A stretch of DNA of 59,642 nt. It comes from Chitinophagia bacterium. GTDB taxonomy: Bacteria > Bacteroidota > Bacteroidia > Chitinophagales > Chitinophagaceae. The stretch's first letter is position 1; every line of letters starts with the position of its first letter. Below the pieces are notes generated by a model. It was not told the origin of the DNA. It made no database searches and was given only the letters and a program-made list of their open reading frames with translations. The stretch is from the NCBI GenBank assembly GCA_021324175.1, contig JAJPJP010000377.1, positions 1-59,642 of the forward strand, read 5' to 3'. A program made the translations under genes and the position numbers. Shown here one piece after another: positions 17,998 through 28,309 of this stretch.

Positions 17998-19752
17998 TCA
18001 GTTGGTCGTCTTCTTTTTTGCCTTCTCGAAGCGATTTTGGCTTTTTGCGTTATTCCGGACACAATTATCGCAGCATCCGCATGGCACCAATTCCGTGTCG
18101 CCGAAATAAGAAGCAATTTGCATACTTCGACATTGGTCAGTATTGATATAATGCAAAAAAGCGGAGACCCTTTTCTCGCAGGCATTTTTTCGCTTCTGCC
18201 AATTTTCTTCATCAATCCGGAATGCTTCTGCGCGCAAGCGATCGCATACCATGAATAGCTGCGGGGTATTTTTTGCGGGAATATAGCGGATGATTTGGAA
18301 GGTCTGCAGTTGACCAAGATCAGCCATGACGGACGCTACATCGATGGAAAGTGAGTTGGCGATTATTCTTTCATTAATCTGGGCAGGTTGATCAAATATC
18401 CCGGGATAGTTTCGAAGAAGGAAATCAGCGAGTCGGCCCAGCCGGGGATATTCCTGGTCAAATTCATAAAGTACTTCTTTGCTCACGATGAATACCGCCT
18501 GTGCCGGCAGGTAAACCTGTTCAAAAAATGCCAACAATTGTTCCTGTTCGAGGGCCTTCAATGACCGGATAACATCGGGAACCTGGAAGTGGAACTTTTT
18601 TGCAAAGTCGGCCGCGTCAAAACTGTAGTAGTTTCCTTCACCCGACCCCGCTGCAACTTGCAGGTAATTCATCGCCGCCTGGTAGATCTGCGATAAATGT
18701 GCCACTGAAGGATAAGCCACGCCCGGTAATTGCTTTAATGTTTCCAGGTCCGGCTCGGCATATAGCAATGTGGCATGAGCCACACTGCCGTCTCTCCCTG
18801 CGCGGCCCGCTTCCTGGTAATAATTCTCGAGAGAATCAGGAAGATCCGCGTGAATAACCTGTCGTAAGTCACCTTTATCAATGCCCATCCCGAATGCGTT
18901 GGTACAAACCATGACACGGGCCTCATTTCGTCGCCATGAATCCTGGATTTCCTCCCGCTCCTCACTGCCTAAGCCTGCATGATAAACACCGGCGCTGATT
19001 CCCTGACCGACCAGGTAAGCCGCGATGCGTCGCGTCGAGACCCTGTTCCTGCAGTAGACAATCGCGCTGCCAGGGACTGAGAACAATAATTCCCTGATTT
19101 TTTCAAATTTAGATTCAGTCCGTATCACCCGGAATGAAAGGCTGCCGCTGGTAAAGGGCTGACGAAAAATATTGGCCTCCGGTATGGCTAGTTTTCTGCA
19201 AATGTCTACCTGCACTTCCGGCGTAGCCGAGGCCGTTAGTGCCAGTATCGGGACTCCCGGTAGTTCTTCGCGGAGGTTACCAATCTTTAAGTATGGTGGT
19301 CGAAAATCATATCCCCACTGCGATATACAATGCGCTTCATCGACGGCAATCAAGCTAACCGGTAATGCCGGCAGCCATTCCTGGAAAAGTTTTGAGCCAA
19401 GACGTTCGGGAGATAAATACAGAAACCGGCAATTGCTTTCCGAAGCGACACGCATCAGGTTCTCGAGCTCCGGCCGGGATAACCCCGAGTGCAATGCAAA
19501 AGCTGTTATGCCTTTGCGGCGAAGATTTTCCACCTGTTCCTTCATGAGCGCGACCAGCGGGCTAATCACCAGGCAAAGCCCTTCATTTTTCAAAACCGGC
19601 AACTGGAAACAGACTGACTTACCCGACCCGGCGGGCAACAGCCCAAGCGCGTCTTTTCCCGAGAGGACAGTTTGGATAATCTCCTCCTGCAGGGGGCGAA
19701 AAGCGTCGAATCCCCAATATTTTTTCAATATTTCGATTGGCGTTTTTATCAT
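17998..19752 (-). CDS. recQ: RecQ-family ATP-dependent DNA helicase
   Basis: LLPAGSGKSVCFQLP, VDEAHCISQWGYDFRPPYLKIG, GRAGRDG, and CRSMQIASYFGDTELVPCGCCDNC zinc region. Confidence 0.93.
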   Translation of the reverse strand: MIKTPIEILKKYWGFDAFRPLQEEIIQTVLSGKDALGLLPAGSGKSVCFQLPVLKNEGLCLVISPLVALMKEQVENLRRKGITAFALHSGLSRPELENLMRVASESNCRFLYLSPERLGSKLFQEWLPALPVSLIAVDEAHCISQWGYDFRPPYLKIGNLREELPGVPILALTASATPEVQVDICRKLAIPEANIFRQPFTSGSLSFRVIRTESKFEKIRELLFSVPGSAIVYCRNRVSTRRIAAYLVGQGISAGVYHAGLGSEEREEIQDSWRRNEARVMVCTNAFGMGIDKGDLRQVIHADLPDSLENYYQEAGRAGRDGSVAHATLLYAEPDLETLKQLPGVAYPSVAHLSQIYQAAMNYLQVAAGSGEGNYYSFDAADFAKKFHFQVPDVIRSLKALEQEQLLAFFEQVYLPAQAVFIVSKEVLYEFDQEYPRLGRLADFLLRNYPGIFDQPAQINERIIANSLSIDVASVMADLGQLQTFQIIRYIPAKNTPQLFMVCDRLRAEAFRIDEENWQKRKNACEKRVSAFLHYINTDQCRSMQIASYFGDTELVPCGCCDNCVRNNAKSQNRFEKAKKKTTN

Positions 19753-19782
19753 TCAATATATCCTGAAGCCGCACAACCGGCA

Positions 19783-21918
19783 TTAATTTATTCTCTTTGC
19801 GAATAACCTGAGGGAATTTGCGACAAGGACAACATCACTGAGACCCATGGCGAGCGCAGCGATGGCAGGAGACAGGTAACCAAAGGCTGCCACCGGTATT
19901 GCCAGCACGTTGTAAAAAAAAGCCCAAAAAAGGTTTTGCCTGATGGTGGCAAATGTTTCCCGCCCAATTCCAAGCGCGAAAGGAAAGCGCCTGATTCCAT
20001 TATCCATCAGGACAATGTCTGCGGTTTGAACGGCAACCTGCGAGGCGTCGCTCATCGATACGCCAATCGTCGCCTTCGCGAGAGCAGGTGCGTCATTAAC
20101 ACCATCGCCAATCATCGCGGTCGGGAATTCTACCGCCATTTCTGAAATCAGTTCCAGCTTCTCGGCAGGGGTTTTCCCCGCGAAAACCTTGTCGATCGAC
20201 AGGTGCTTCGCAACAGCAGCACAATTCTGCTCGGTGTCCCCGCTCAGCAGAATCGTCTTAATGTTTTTATTGCTGAAGTAGTCGACAACGGCCCTTGCTT
20301 CGGGACGCAACTGGTCCTCCACATCGATCCAGCCGAGAAGAACGCCGTTTCGTACGATAAGAACTGAGTGTCCCGCATCTACCGGCAGATGCAGGTCAGC
20401 TGCGAGCGCGCGAGAGCCGGCGAGAAAGATATTTCCATCCCGGTCTTCTCCTTTCATACCAAATCCTTTTATCTCTTCGATTTTTTTCCAGCGAATTTCA
20501 TCCTTCGTTCTCCATGCCGTCGCGATCGAGCGCGCGATCGGGTGATTGGAAAATTTCTCCAGTGAAAAGGCGATCTGTTTAAGCTGGTCCAAAGTAACCA
20601 GGCTGTCATCGCCGGCGAGGCTGACATCGGCTATTGCGAACTCGCCGGTAGTCAGCGTGCCTGTTTTGTCAAATACGACCTGGCGGACGTTTTGGAACAA
20701 CTCGAGGCCTTTGGCGTGCCTGAACAAGACGCCATTCCTCGCAGCTCTCCCGAGACCGACGGCGATTGCGGCGGGTGTTGCAAGACCCATTGCGCAGGGA
20801 CAGGCAATAACCAAAACGGCAATGCTCCTCGCCAACGAAGTCGCAAATTCCCCGAGATAAATCCAGTTAGCTGCCAGGGTCACGAGTGCGACGCCGAGCA
20901 CGACGGGAACAAAAATGGCGCTGATTTTATCGGCAAATTGCTGCACGGGCGGCTTTTCGCCCTGTGCCTGTTTGACCATCCTGACGATATTGGCCAATAC
21001 TGATTCATCGCGGCCGGCAATCACCTGCGCCCGGACTGCTCCCGTCACCAGCACGCTGCCTCCGATCAGTTTGTCTTTGGTACCTTTTTCGACTGGCAGA
21101 CTTTCACCGGTCACGATTCGCTCATCAGCGGCCGCATCGCCCCAAAGAATTTTGCAATCCGCGGGTACCTGCTCGCCAGCCCTGATCAAAATCAAATCGC
21201 CGTTTCGCAGCTGGCTGCTGTCGACCGGAAAAATTTGTTCCTGGTGCTGGTCGTCAAAAGCAATCATATTGGCCATCACCTGTTGAGACCGCGTTAGTTT
21301 TTCAATCACCCGCTGCGTGGAACGCACGGTGATTTCTTCCATATAATTCCCAAAAAAAATAAATGTAATGATCGCCGCTGCCGTTTCATAGTAAATATAG
21401 GAATCGCCATAACCACCAATTGTCCCCGCAAGGCTGTAAACAAAGGCTGCCGTCGCGCCGAGCGCTACCAGCACATTCATATTGGGAATTCCATTGCGAA
21501 TACTTTTCAGCGCACTTTTTCCAAAAAAATCCATTCCCACGATATAAACTGGTAAACAAAGGAGCAACTGAACCCATGGATTCATCAGCCAATGGACATG
21601 TATCCACCGCTCAACCATGTGCAGGCTTAATGGAATTGTAAAAACCACGCAAAATATGAATTTGCTCAAGTGCCCGGTGAGAAATCGACGTGGACGTTTA
21701 GAATGACTGTCGGTCGCGCGGATGCGATAGCCCAATGATTCAATACCCTTAATAATATCCGATGAAAGTTTCTTGTCTGTCGCTTTAAAGCTTACGTCAC
21801 CACCAATGAGACTGACTTTGACATTTTCCAGCCCGGCCTTTTTTAAATAATTCCCGATCGTTAGCGCACAGTTTGCGCAACTCATGCCATCGACTTTCAA
21901 ATTAACTGTTTCGATCAT
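19783..21918 (-). CDS. copA: heavy-metal (copper) translocating P-type ATPase
   Basis: N-terminal GMSCANC, ACPCAMGLATPAAI, DKTGTLTTG, GDGVNDAPALAKA. Confidence 0.93.
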   Translation of the reverse strand: MIETVNLKVDGMSCANCALTIGNYLKKAGLENVKVSLIGGDVSFKATDKKLSSDIIKGIESLGYRIRATDSHSKRPRRFLTGHLSKFIFCVVFTIPLSLHMVERWIHVHWLMNPWVQLLLCLPVYIVGMDFFGKSALKSIRNGIPNMNVLVALGATAAFVYSLAGTIGGYGDSYIYYETAAAIITFIFFGNYMEEITVRSTQRVIEKLTRSQQVMANMIAFDDQHQEQIFPVDSSQLRNGDLILIRAGEQVPADCKILWGDAAADERIVTGESLPVEKGTKDKLIGGSVLVTGAVRAQVIAGRDESVLANIVRMVKQAQGEKPPVQQFADKISAIFVPVVLGVALVTLAANWIYLGEFATSLARSIAVLVIACPCAMGLATPAAIAVGLGRAARNGVLFRHAKGLELFQNVRQVVFDKTGTLTTGEFAIADVSLAGDDSLVTLDQLKQIAFSLEKFSNHPIARSIATAWRTKDEIRWKKIEEIKGFGMKGEDRDGNIFLAGSRALAADLHLPVDAGHSVLIVRNGVLLGWIDVEDQLRPEARAVVDYFSNKNIKTILLSGDTEQNCAAVAKHLSIDKVFAGKTPAEKLELISEMAVEFPTAMIGDGVNDAPALAKATIGVSMSDASQVAVQTADIVLMDNGIRRFPFALGIGRETFATIRQNLFWAFFYNVLAIPVAAFGYLSPAIAALAMGLSDVVLVANSLRLFAKRIN

Positions 21919-22079
21919 TTCACCTGGTTTTGGGGCGGCTGGTCATCCCGGAGCGACATCTTGCCTCCGGAACCGTGAAATTATCTCATCTCGCCGAATC
22001 AGACTCCTTCAATCCGTGTTTATAGAAGAGTAACAAAACTCGTGGGCAACAGTTCAAACTATGCCCGGGGCGGATAGCG

Positions 22080-22107
22080 TTGAGCATTCCCGCCGGGTCT
22101 ATATTTG
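22080..22107 (+). promoter_or_regulatory. candidate promoter of tsaE: TTG (22080-22082), 17 nt, TATATTTG (22100-22107)
   Basis: Matches Bacteroidota -33/-7 architecture; -7 element ends 4 nt before the tsaE ATG. Confidence 0.55.
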
Positions 22108-22111
22108 CAGC

Positions 22112-22531
22112 ATGGAGTTGGAGTTTTCACTGAATGGGATCGGCGAGGCTGCCCAGCAGTTTTGGGCAAATGCCGGGAACAAAAAGGTCTTCGCATTTTA
22201 CGGCGAAATGGGCTCGGGTAAGACAACATTTATTAAAGCACTCTGTGAACAGAAACGTGTTGAGGATCATGTAACAAGCCCGACATTCTCACTGATTAAC
22301 GAGTATGCTTACCCGGGAGGCCGGATGTTTCACATTGACCTCTTCAGGTTAAAGGATGAAGAGGAGGCGATACAGGCCGGCGTTGAGGATTGCCTCTACT
22401 CGGGTGCCATCTGCTTTATCGAATGGGCTGAAAAAGGTGAAATCCTCCTTCCCGACGATGCCATCAGGGTCCGAATACTTTCAACAGGTGACCATTCACG
22501 GAAAATCACGATGGATCGCCCGAATTCCTAA
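22112..22531 (+). CDS. tsaE: tRNA threonylcarbamoyladenosine biosynthesis ATPase TsaE
   Basis: FYGEMGSGKTTFIKALCE Walker A, SPTFSLINEY, FHIDLFRL, FIEWAEK. ORF begins 22061; MELEFS start preferred. Confidence 0.93.
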   Translation: MELEFSLNGIGEAAQQFWANAGNKKVFAFYGEMGSGKTTFIKALCEQKRVEDHVTSPTFSLINEYAYPGGRMFHIDLFRLKDEEEAIQAGVEDCLYSGAICFIEWAEKGEILLPDDAIRVRILSTGDHSRKITMDRPNS

Positions 22532-22747
22532 CAATTTAATGCTGGCGCTGCAGGTATGGCTGACAGTTTGCATGGAGGATTTATGGTTTACGGGGTTGCA
22601 CCAGAGAACAAAGATTTGGCGGCGAATCGCAAATTATAGACGATTGATTTTAAAAAAATTAGGAACAATATTCGTTCCTTGCAAGCTTGAAAATATTCTC
22701 TGATCATTGAATTTAAAATTGTAATTTACTTAGCTTAGATTGCGAAA

Positions 22748-23962
22748 ATGTCCCAACAAAGACCAATTATCAGCACCTCTTTCAGTTACGAGACCCTTGA
22801 AGAAACCCTTGATGTAAAGCCTAAAGGGGCGCAATTGCACATTGGGATCCCCAAAGAGACGGCCTTCCAGGAAAACAGGATTGCGCTGACCCCCGAAGCT
22901 GTCAGCGTATTGGTAAGCAACGGTCATCATGTCACGATCGAACATAAAGCCGGCGATCCGACGCATTACCGCGACAATGAATACAGTGAAGCCGGGGCGA
23001 AAATCGTCTATGACCGGCACGAGGTTTTCAAAGCTCCCCTCCTGGTCAAAAGCGCACCCGTAGTCGAAGAGGATCTCCCGCTGCTTCAACTAAACCAGAT
23101 CATCATTTCCCCGATACATCTGTCGGCAATGAAATCCGAGCTACTGGAAAAAATGATGGAAAAAAAGGTGACGGCCATATCATTTGAGAATTTAAAGGAC
23201 GATAGCGGCACTTACCCCATTGTTCGCAGCATGAGCGAAATCGCCGGTAGCGCGGTGATGTTGATCGCGGGACAGTACCTTGGCTCCTCCAATCACGGCA
23301 AGGGCGTATTGCTCGGCGGCATTTCGGGAATACCACCTACAAAAGTGATCATTCTTGGCGCGGGCATCGTCGGCGAGTTTGCTGCCAGGGCGGCCGTGGC
23401 GCTTGGTGCATCTGTCAAGGTTTTCGACAACAGCGTTTATCGCCTGAAAAGACTCCAGAACAATATTGGTCAGCGGATGTGGACTTCAGTGATGGAACCC
23501 CGAATACTAGCCAAACAATTAAAGACCTGCGAAGTCGCGGTCGGCGCGCTGAGTTCACAAAGCGGAAGGACGCCTGTGGTTGTTACCGAGGAAATGGTAA
23601 GCAATATGCGCGCAGGGAGCGTGATTATTGACGTGAGCATCGACCGCGGCGGCTGTTTTGAAACTTCTGAAATAACTACGCACGAACACCCGGTGTTCCT
23701 CAAATACGGCGTAATCCATTATTGCGTGCCGAATATTCCGTCGGGATTTGCCCGGACGGCATCGCAGGCTGTCAGCAACGTACTGACACCGCTCCTTCTC
23801 GAGGCAGGCGAAGAAGGGGGATTTGAAAATCTCGTCTGGCACAAGGTCCACCTGAGAAGCGGGATCTATCTGTTCAAGGGCGCATTAACCAATTTTCATC
23901 TCAGCCAGCGTTTCGATCTGAAGTATACGGACCTGAATCTCCTCATCGCCAGCCAGCGATGA
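22748..23962 (+). CDS. ald: alanine dehydrogenase
   Basis: IGIPKETAFQENRIALTPEAV, MSEIAGSAVMLIAGQYL, VIILGAGIVGEFAARAA. Confidence 0.92.
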   Translation: MSQQRPIISTSFSYETLEETLDVKPKGAQLHIGIPKETAFQENRIALTPEAVSVLVSNGHHVTIEHKAGDPTHYRDNEYSEAGAKIVYDRHEVFKAPLLVKSAPVVEEDLPLLQLNQIIISPIHLSAMKSELLEKMMEKKVTAISFENLKDDSGTYPIVRSMSEIAGSAVMLIAGQYLGSSNHGKGVLLGGISGIPPTKVIILGAGIVGEFAARAAVALGASVKVFDNSVYRLKRLQNNIGQRMWTSVMEPRILAKQLKTCEVAVGALSSQSGRTPVVVTEEMVSNMRAGSVIIDVSIDRGGCFETSEITTHEHPVFLKYGVIHYCVPNIPSGFARTASQAVSNVLTPLLLEAGEEGGFENLVWHKVHLRSGIYLFKGALTNFHLSQRFDLKYTDLNLLIASQR

Positions 23963-23980
23963 CGGCTCAGGATTTAAACC

Positions 23981-24637
23981 TCAGGTTTTGTAATCAGCCA
24001 TGTGCAATTGCCTCGCGCAAAAGCGGTATTCTTCCACATCATTTGAACTCACGACGACCAAACGGTTCTCGGCGTAATTACCAATCAATTGGTGATAAAG
24101 CGCAATGCCCTCTTCGTCGAGGTTGGTGCATGGCTCATCGAGCAGGAGCACCGGCGTATCCGTAAAAATGGCCTGCGCCAATTTTACGCGCTGTTTCATG
24201 CCCGAAGAAAAATAACGCATTTGTTTGTGAGCCGATTCTTCAAGGTCTAATTCTGCGATAATCTGATCGGAACTCACGATCGAAATAAATGGTTTGAAGA
24301 GGTGGTGAAAATTGAGGAATTCCAGGAGGGTCATTTCCTCCACCAGTTCCAGATAAGGAGCTGCCAGCGAAATCTGCGAATAAACCTGCTCGCTTTCGAG
24401 CACGCCATTTCCCGATTCGCTTTGCGCGGAATTAGCATCGGTGGCCGGGATATAATAATTGACTTTCCCTTCGGATTGCCCGACGGCGCCCGCGATAACC
24501 TGCAATAATGTGGATTTTCCTGAGCCATTCGGCCCCGTTATGGCGTAAGCCCCGGGCGAAGTAAATTCAAAATTAAGGTGGCGAAATATCCATTCACGGT
24601 TGAAGCGTTTCCCCAGGTCAGTTAGCGTAATCTTCAT
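23981..24637 (-). CDS. ABC transporter ATP-binding protein
   Basis: GPNGSGKSTLLQVIAGA, YFSSGMKQRVKLAQAIFTDTPVLLLDEP. Start MKITLTDLG overlaps the lpxA 3' end by 20 nt. Confidence 0.9.
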   Translation of the reverse strand: MKITLTDLGKRFNREWIFRHLNFEFTSPGAYAITGPNGSGKSTLLQVIAGAVGQSEGKVNYYIPATDANSAQSESGNGVLESEQVYSQISLAAPYLELVEEMTLLEFLNFHHLFKPFISIVSSDQIIAELDLEESAHKQMRYFSSGMKQRVKLAQAIFTDTPVLLLDEPCTNLDEEGIALYHQLIGNYAENRLVVVSSNDVEEYRFCARQLHMADYKT

Positions 24638-25424
24638 CCATGCTGTTTTTTGTAAACCGCTTGATGATTCCCCTGCTGCTTTCACGAATAAATGTTACTA
24701 TCTCATCCCGCTCATCGGTAGCAGGAAATTCCTCTTCCAGGAATTCAAGCGCCTGCGAAGTATTCAGGCCTTTGTTGTAAATGACGCGATAAATATCCAG
24801 GATATGATTGATCTTGTCGATCGTAAAACCTCTTCTTTTCAAACCGACGGAATTTACTCCGCCATAGCTCAGCGGCATGCGACCGGCTTTTACATAGGGG
24901 GGAACGTCTTTGCCGACCAGCGAACCGCCGCTCAAAAAAGAATGGTGGCCAATGTGGACGAACTGGTGAATGGCGCACATGCCTCCCAGGATTGCCCAGT
25001 CTTCGATGACTACATGCCCTGCGACCTGTGTATTGTTGCTGAGAATGCAATTGTCACCGACGACGCAGTCATGGGCCAGGTGACAATAAGCCTGAATCAG
25101 GCAGTTCTTGCCGATTTCTGTCTTTTCGCGGTCCTTGGTTCCACGATTCACGGTCACAAACTCGCGTATGGTTGTATTGTCGCCGATCAAAACATTGGAA
25201 TACTCGCCCTGGAATTTAAGGTCCTGCGGGATAGCGCAAATGACTGCGCCGGGAAAGATCCTGCAGTTCCTGCCAATCCTCGCTCCCTCCATGATGGTTA
25301 CATTGGAACCGATCCACGTACCCTCACCAATTTCCACGTCCTGATGAATAACAGTAAAGGGGTCGATCTTCACATTGGTAGCCAGCCTTGCATTCGGGTG
25401 AATATAGGTATGCGGGTGAATCAT
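24618..25424 (-). CDS. lpxA: acyl-ACP--UDP-N-acetylglucosamine O-acyltransferase
   Basis: MIHPHTYIHPNARLATNVKIDPFTVIHQDVEIGEGTWIGSNV; RGTKDREKTEIG; hexapeptide repeats. Longer ORF from 25499 possible. Confidence 0.93.
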   Translation of the reverse strand: MIHPHTYIHPNARLATNVKIDPFTVIHQDVEIGEGTWIGSNVTIMEGARIGRNCRIFPGAVICAIPQDLKFQGEYSNVLIGDNTTIREFVTVNRGTKDREKTEIGKNCLIQAYCHLAHDCVVGDNCILSNNTQVAGHVVIEDWAILGGMCAIHQFVHIGHHSFLSGGSLVGKDVPPYVKAGRMPLSYGGVNSVGLKRRGFTIDKINHILDIYRVIYNKGLNTSQALEFLEEEFPATDERDEIVTFIRESSRGIIKRFTKNSMDEDYAN

Positions 25425-25505
25425 TCTATGATCAGTTGGTTGATTTTGCGGCTTCTCCGTGATATCAGATTCGACCTTGTATAATATGTTCTTCTTCATT
25501 AAAAA

Positions 25506-25525
25506 ATGCTGAGATAACCCAGCAT
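25506..25525 (-). terminator. terminator/attenuator downstream of lpxC/fabZ
   Basis: Stem ATGCTG/CAGCAT with 8-nt loop, followed by TTTTTT on the minus strand. Confidence 0.6.
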
Positions 25526-25563
25526 CTCACAAAAATAGGCTTATTTATATCAATTTCTTGGCA

Positions 25564-26970
25564 TTAACTTCTTTTTACCAATTGTGCGACGAGGTCAGCT
25601 TCGGTAGCTATTTTATTGCCGATAAAGACCGTTCCTCTCATTTCGCATATACCACGCCGTATGGGTGAAAGCAATTCGAGGCGGAGAATCATGGTGTCGC
25701 CGGGGACAACTTTTTGCTTGAATTTGCAATTGTCTATTTTGAGGAAATAGGTATCATAATCCCCGGGAGGCATGGCGTTGATTGCCAAAATTCCCCCGGT
25801 CTGCGCCAGCGATTCGATTTGCAGGACGCCGGGCATGACAGGGTTGCCCGGAAAATGCCCAACGAAAAATGGCTCGTTAAAAGTAATGTTCTTAATTCCG
25901 ACGATATGCTTGTCCGATAGTTCGATGATCTTGTCGACAAGCAGGAAGGGATAGCGATGGGGAAGCGTCTTTTCTATCTGCTGAGCCGAATAAATAGGCG
26001 GCTGGTTCGGATCGTACACGGGGACATTTTTCACATGCTTATTCTTCTTTAAATACTGTTTGATCTTTTTGGCGAAATCGACGTTGGTCGAGTGGCCCGG
26101 CCTGTTGGCAATGATGTGAGCTTTGATCGGGTAGCCTATGAGGGAAAGATCGCCAACGACATCGAGCAGCTTGTGTCGCGCAGGCTCATTAGGGTAGCGC
26201 AATTCAAGGTTGTTTAGGTAGCCTTCCGATTTGATTTCGATTTTATCACGTTTAAACACCTTCGCCAACCTTACCATTTCTTCTTCCGTCACGGGCTTGT
26301 CCACGACAACGATGGCGTTGTTCACGTCACCTCCTTTAATCAGGTTATTGTCCAGCAGGGTTTCCAATTCATGTAGAAAGCAAAAGGTCCGGCAGGGTGC
26401 GATCTCTTTTTTGAAATCCAGCATCGTTTTGAGGCCGGCGTGCTGTGTGCCGAGTACGGGGCTGTTAAAGTCGATCAGCGTCGTCACTTTGTATTCGATG
26501 GAAGGCATTGCCACCATCTCGACCCTTTTTACGTCGTCATAGTGCGAGATATTTGAGTCAATGCTGTACCAGGCTTTGGATGCATCCTGCTCAACCACGC
26601 CTGACTCCTCGATGATTTCCACAAAAGGCTGCGAGCTTCCATCGATAATCGGCATTTCAGGAGCGTTGATTTCTATGAGGCAATTATCGACGCCCATTCC
26701 AACCAGCGCGGCAAGTACGTGCTCTACAGTACTGACTTTCGTTCCATTGTCTTCAAGAGTCGTTCCGCGGGAGGTATCAGTGACCAGGTCGCAATCCGCC
26801 TTGATCACGGGCTGACCGGGAAGATCAACACGCTGAAACTGAAATCCGAATCCCGGATTGGCAGGTTTTAAGGTCATGTCCGCATTGATGCCCGTATGCA
26901 ATCCCGTGCCGGATATGCTGACCGCCGATGCCAATGTGTGCTGTTTATCCGGGTTAAAAATACTATCCAT
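25564..26970 (-). CDS. lpxC/fabZ: bifunctional LpxC deacetylase / FabZ 3-hydroxyacyl-ACP dehydratase
   Basis: LpxC motifs (HTLASAVSISGTGLHTG, TVEHVLAAL, RHKLLDVVGDLSLIG) fused to FabZ (LPHRYPFLLVDKI, FVGHFPGNPVMPGVLQIE). Confidence 0.95.
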   Translation of the reverse strand: MDSIFNPDKQHTLASAVSISGTGLHTGINADMTLKPANPGFGFQFQRVDLPGQPVIKADCDLVTDTSRGTTLEDNGTKVSTVEHVLAALVGMGVDNCLIEINAPEMPIIDGSSQPFVEIIEESGVVEQDASKAWYSIDSNISHYDDVKRVEMVAMPSIEYKVTTLIDFNSPVLGTQHAGLKTMLDFKKEIAPCRTFCFLHELETLLDNNLIKGGDVNNAIVVVDKPVTEEEMVRLAKVFKRDKIEIKSEGYLNNLELRYPNEPARHKLLDVVGDLSLIGYPIKAHIIANRPGHSTNVDFAKKIKQYLKKNKHVKNVPVYDPNQPPIYSAQQIEKTLPHRYPFLLVDKIIELSDKHIVGIKNITFNEPFFVGHFPGNPVMPGVLQIESLAQTGGILAINAMPPGDYDTYFLKIDNCKFKQKVVPGDTMILRLELLSPIRRGICEMRGTVFIGNKIATEADLVAQLVKRS

Positions 26971-26990
26971 TCGATTTGATTAAGAGCCGA

Positions 26991-26998
26991 CAAATATA
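26991..26998 (-). promoter_or_regulatory. candidate -7 element TATATTTG for lpxC/fabZ
   Basis: CAAATATA on +, about 20 nt upstream of the lpxC start. Confidence 0.5.
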
Positions 26999-27030
26999 TG
27001 TCTTTGTTGCGGGTTCCTGTTGCTGGGAAG

Positions 27031-27402
27031 TCAAAGTTCCTCCTCGCGTTCAAGCATGAGGATCGCGCTTTGCGGAACGATAAAATATTTTTCGGATTCG
27101 TATAAGACTTCGGTTGCACCGCTGAGCAAAAAAATCGCGATGTCACCTTCCCTCGCCTGCAGCGGCACATACTTCACTTGTTCATCCTGGTTCTTCCAGG
27201 GTTCGTCGTCGACGGGCATCGGAATGGCGTATCCCGGTCCTGTTTTGATCACGTATCCCTGTTGGACTTTTTCTTTTTCGTGAACGCCCGGCGGAAGATA
27301 AAGCCCGCTGTCGGTTCGTTCATTGGGCTTTGAAAGACGGATCAAAACCCTGTCCCCGATGACGACCAGTTTTTTGAATTTATTGTCAGCTGTGATGTGC
27401 AT
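27031..27402 (-). CDS. GroES-like (Cpn10-family) protein
   Basis: VVIGDRVLIRLSKPNERTDSGLYLPPGVHEKEKVQQGYVIKTGPG, VIL-type C terminus. Confidence 0.85.
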   Translation of the reverse strand: MHITADNKFKKLVVIGDRVLIRLSKPNERTDSGLYLPPGVHEKEKVQQGYVIKTGPGYAIPMPVDDEPWKNQDEQVKYVPLQAREGDIAIFLLSGATEVLYESEKYFIVPQSAILMLEREEEL

Positions 27403-27585
27403 GGCCCGTTTTTCGCTTTGAAATGTGTTTGCAAAGTTACTGCATCGCGCCAGATCTTACAGGAACGATTTGTCAAATCGCGCATATCTTCTTCAATTTC
27501 ATATAGAATAATTAACAAAATATTACACGCGAATGCATGGCTAGCCGCAAATGATTTAATTTTATTTGTACTAAAATAACGCAAC

Positions 27586-28296
27586 ATGGAAGGAAAAAAA
27601 CCCAAGATATTATTGTGTGAAGATGATCAGAACCTGGGGATGGTGCTAAAAAATTATCTCGAGCTCAATGATTTTGACGTGACACTGGAAAGAGACGGCC
27701 GACTCGGCCTGGCTGCGTTTCAACGTGAAAAATTTGAGCTCTGCCTGTTGGATATTATGATGCCGCACATGGACGGATTTACGCTTGCTGAGGAGATTCG
27801 CGACGTCGATCCCGATATCCCGCTTTTCTTTTTGAGCGCAAAGACAATGAAGGAAGACATCATCCAGGGCTACAAGCTGGGAGCTGACGATTACATTACC
27901 AAGCCATTTGACAGTGAAGTGCTGCTGCTGAAAATAAAGGCGATACTCAAGCGCAACGAAGACATCAACAAGGAATCAGAAAACAGGGAGTTCGACATGG
28001 GCTTCTATCATTTCAATCCAAAATTGAGGGAACTATCGCACAAGGGTCAGATGCAGACGCTCTCACCCAAGGAAAATGAACTCCTTAAAATGCTGGCAGA
28101 ACATATCAACGATCTTTTGCCCAGGGAACAGGCTTTGAAAAAAATCTGGGGCAGCGATACTTATTTCAATGGCAGGAGCATGGACGTGTATATTGCCAAA
28201 CTTCGCAAATACCTCAAAGACGATTCAAATATCGAAATTGTCAATATCCATGGAAATGGTTTCAGGCTGGTTGTCCAGGGATTGCCCGGCATTTGA
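27586..28296 (+). CDS. OmpR-family response regulator
   Basis: Receiver (ILLCEDDQNLG, LLDIMMPHMDGF, KPFDSEVLLLKIKAIL) plus winged-helix region (LSPKENELLKMLAEHIND...RSMDVYIAKLRKYL). Confidence 0.93.
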   Translation: MEGKKPKILLCEDDQNLGMVLKNYLELNDFDVTLERDGRLGLAAFQREKFELCLLDIMMPHMDGFTLAEEIRDVDPDIPLFFLSAKTMKEDIIQGYKLGADDYITKPFDSEVLLLKIKAILKRNEDINKESENREFDMGFYHFNPKLRELSHKGQMQTLSPKENELLKMLAEHINDLLPREQALKKIWGSDTYFNGRSMDVYIAKLRKYLKDDSNIEIVNIHGNGFRLVVQGLPGI

Positions 28297-28309
28297 ATCG
28301 CCCGTGATA

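Noticed and set aside
17998-19752. RecQ helicase as part of a defence island
   Set aside because: Canonical RecQ motifs among housekeeping genes; no defence partners adjacent.
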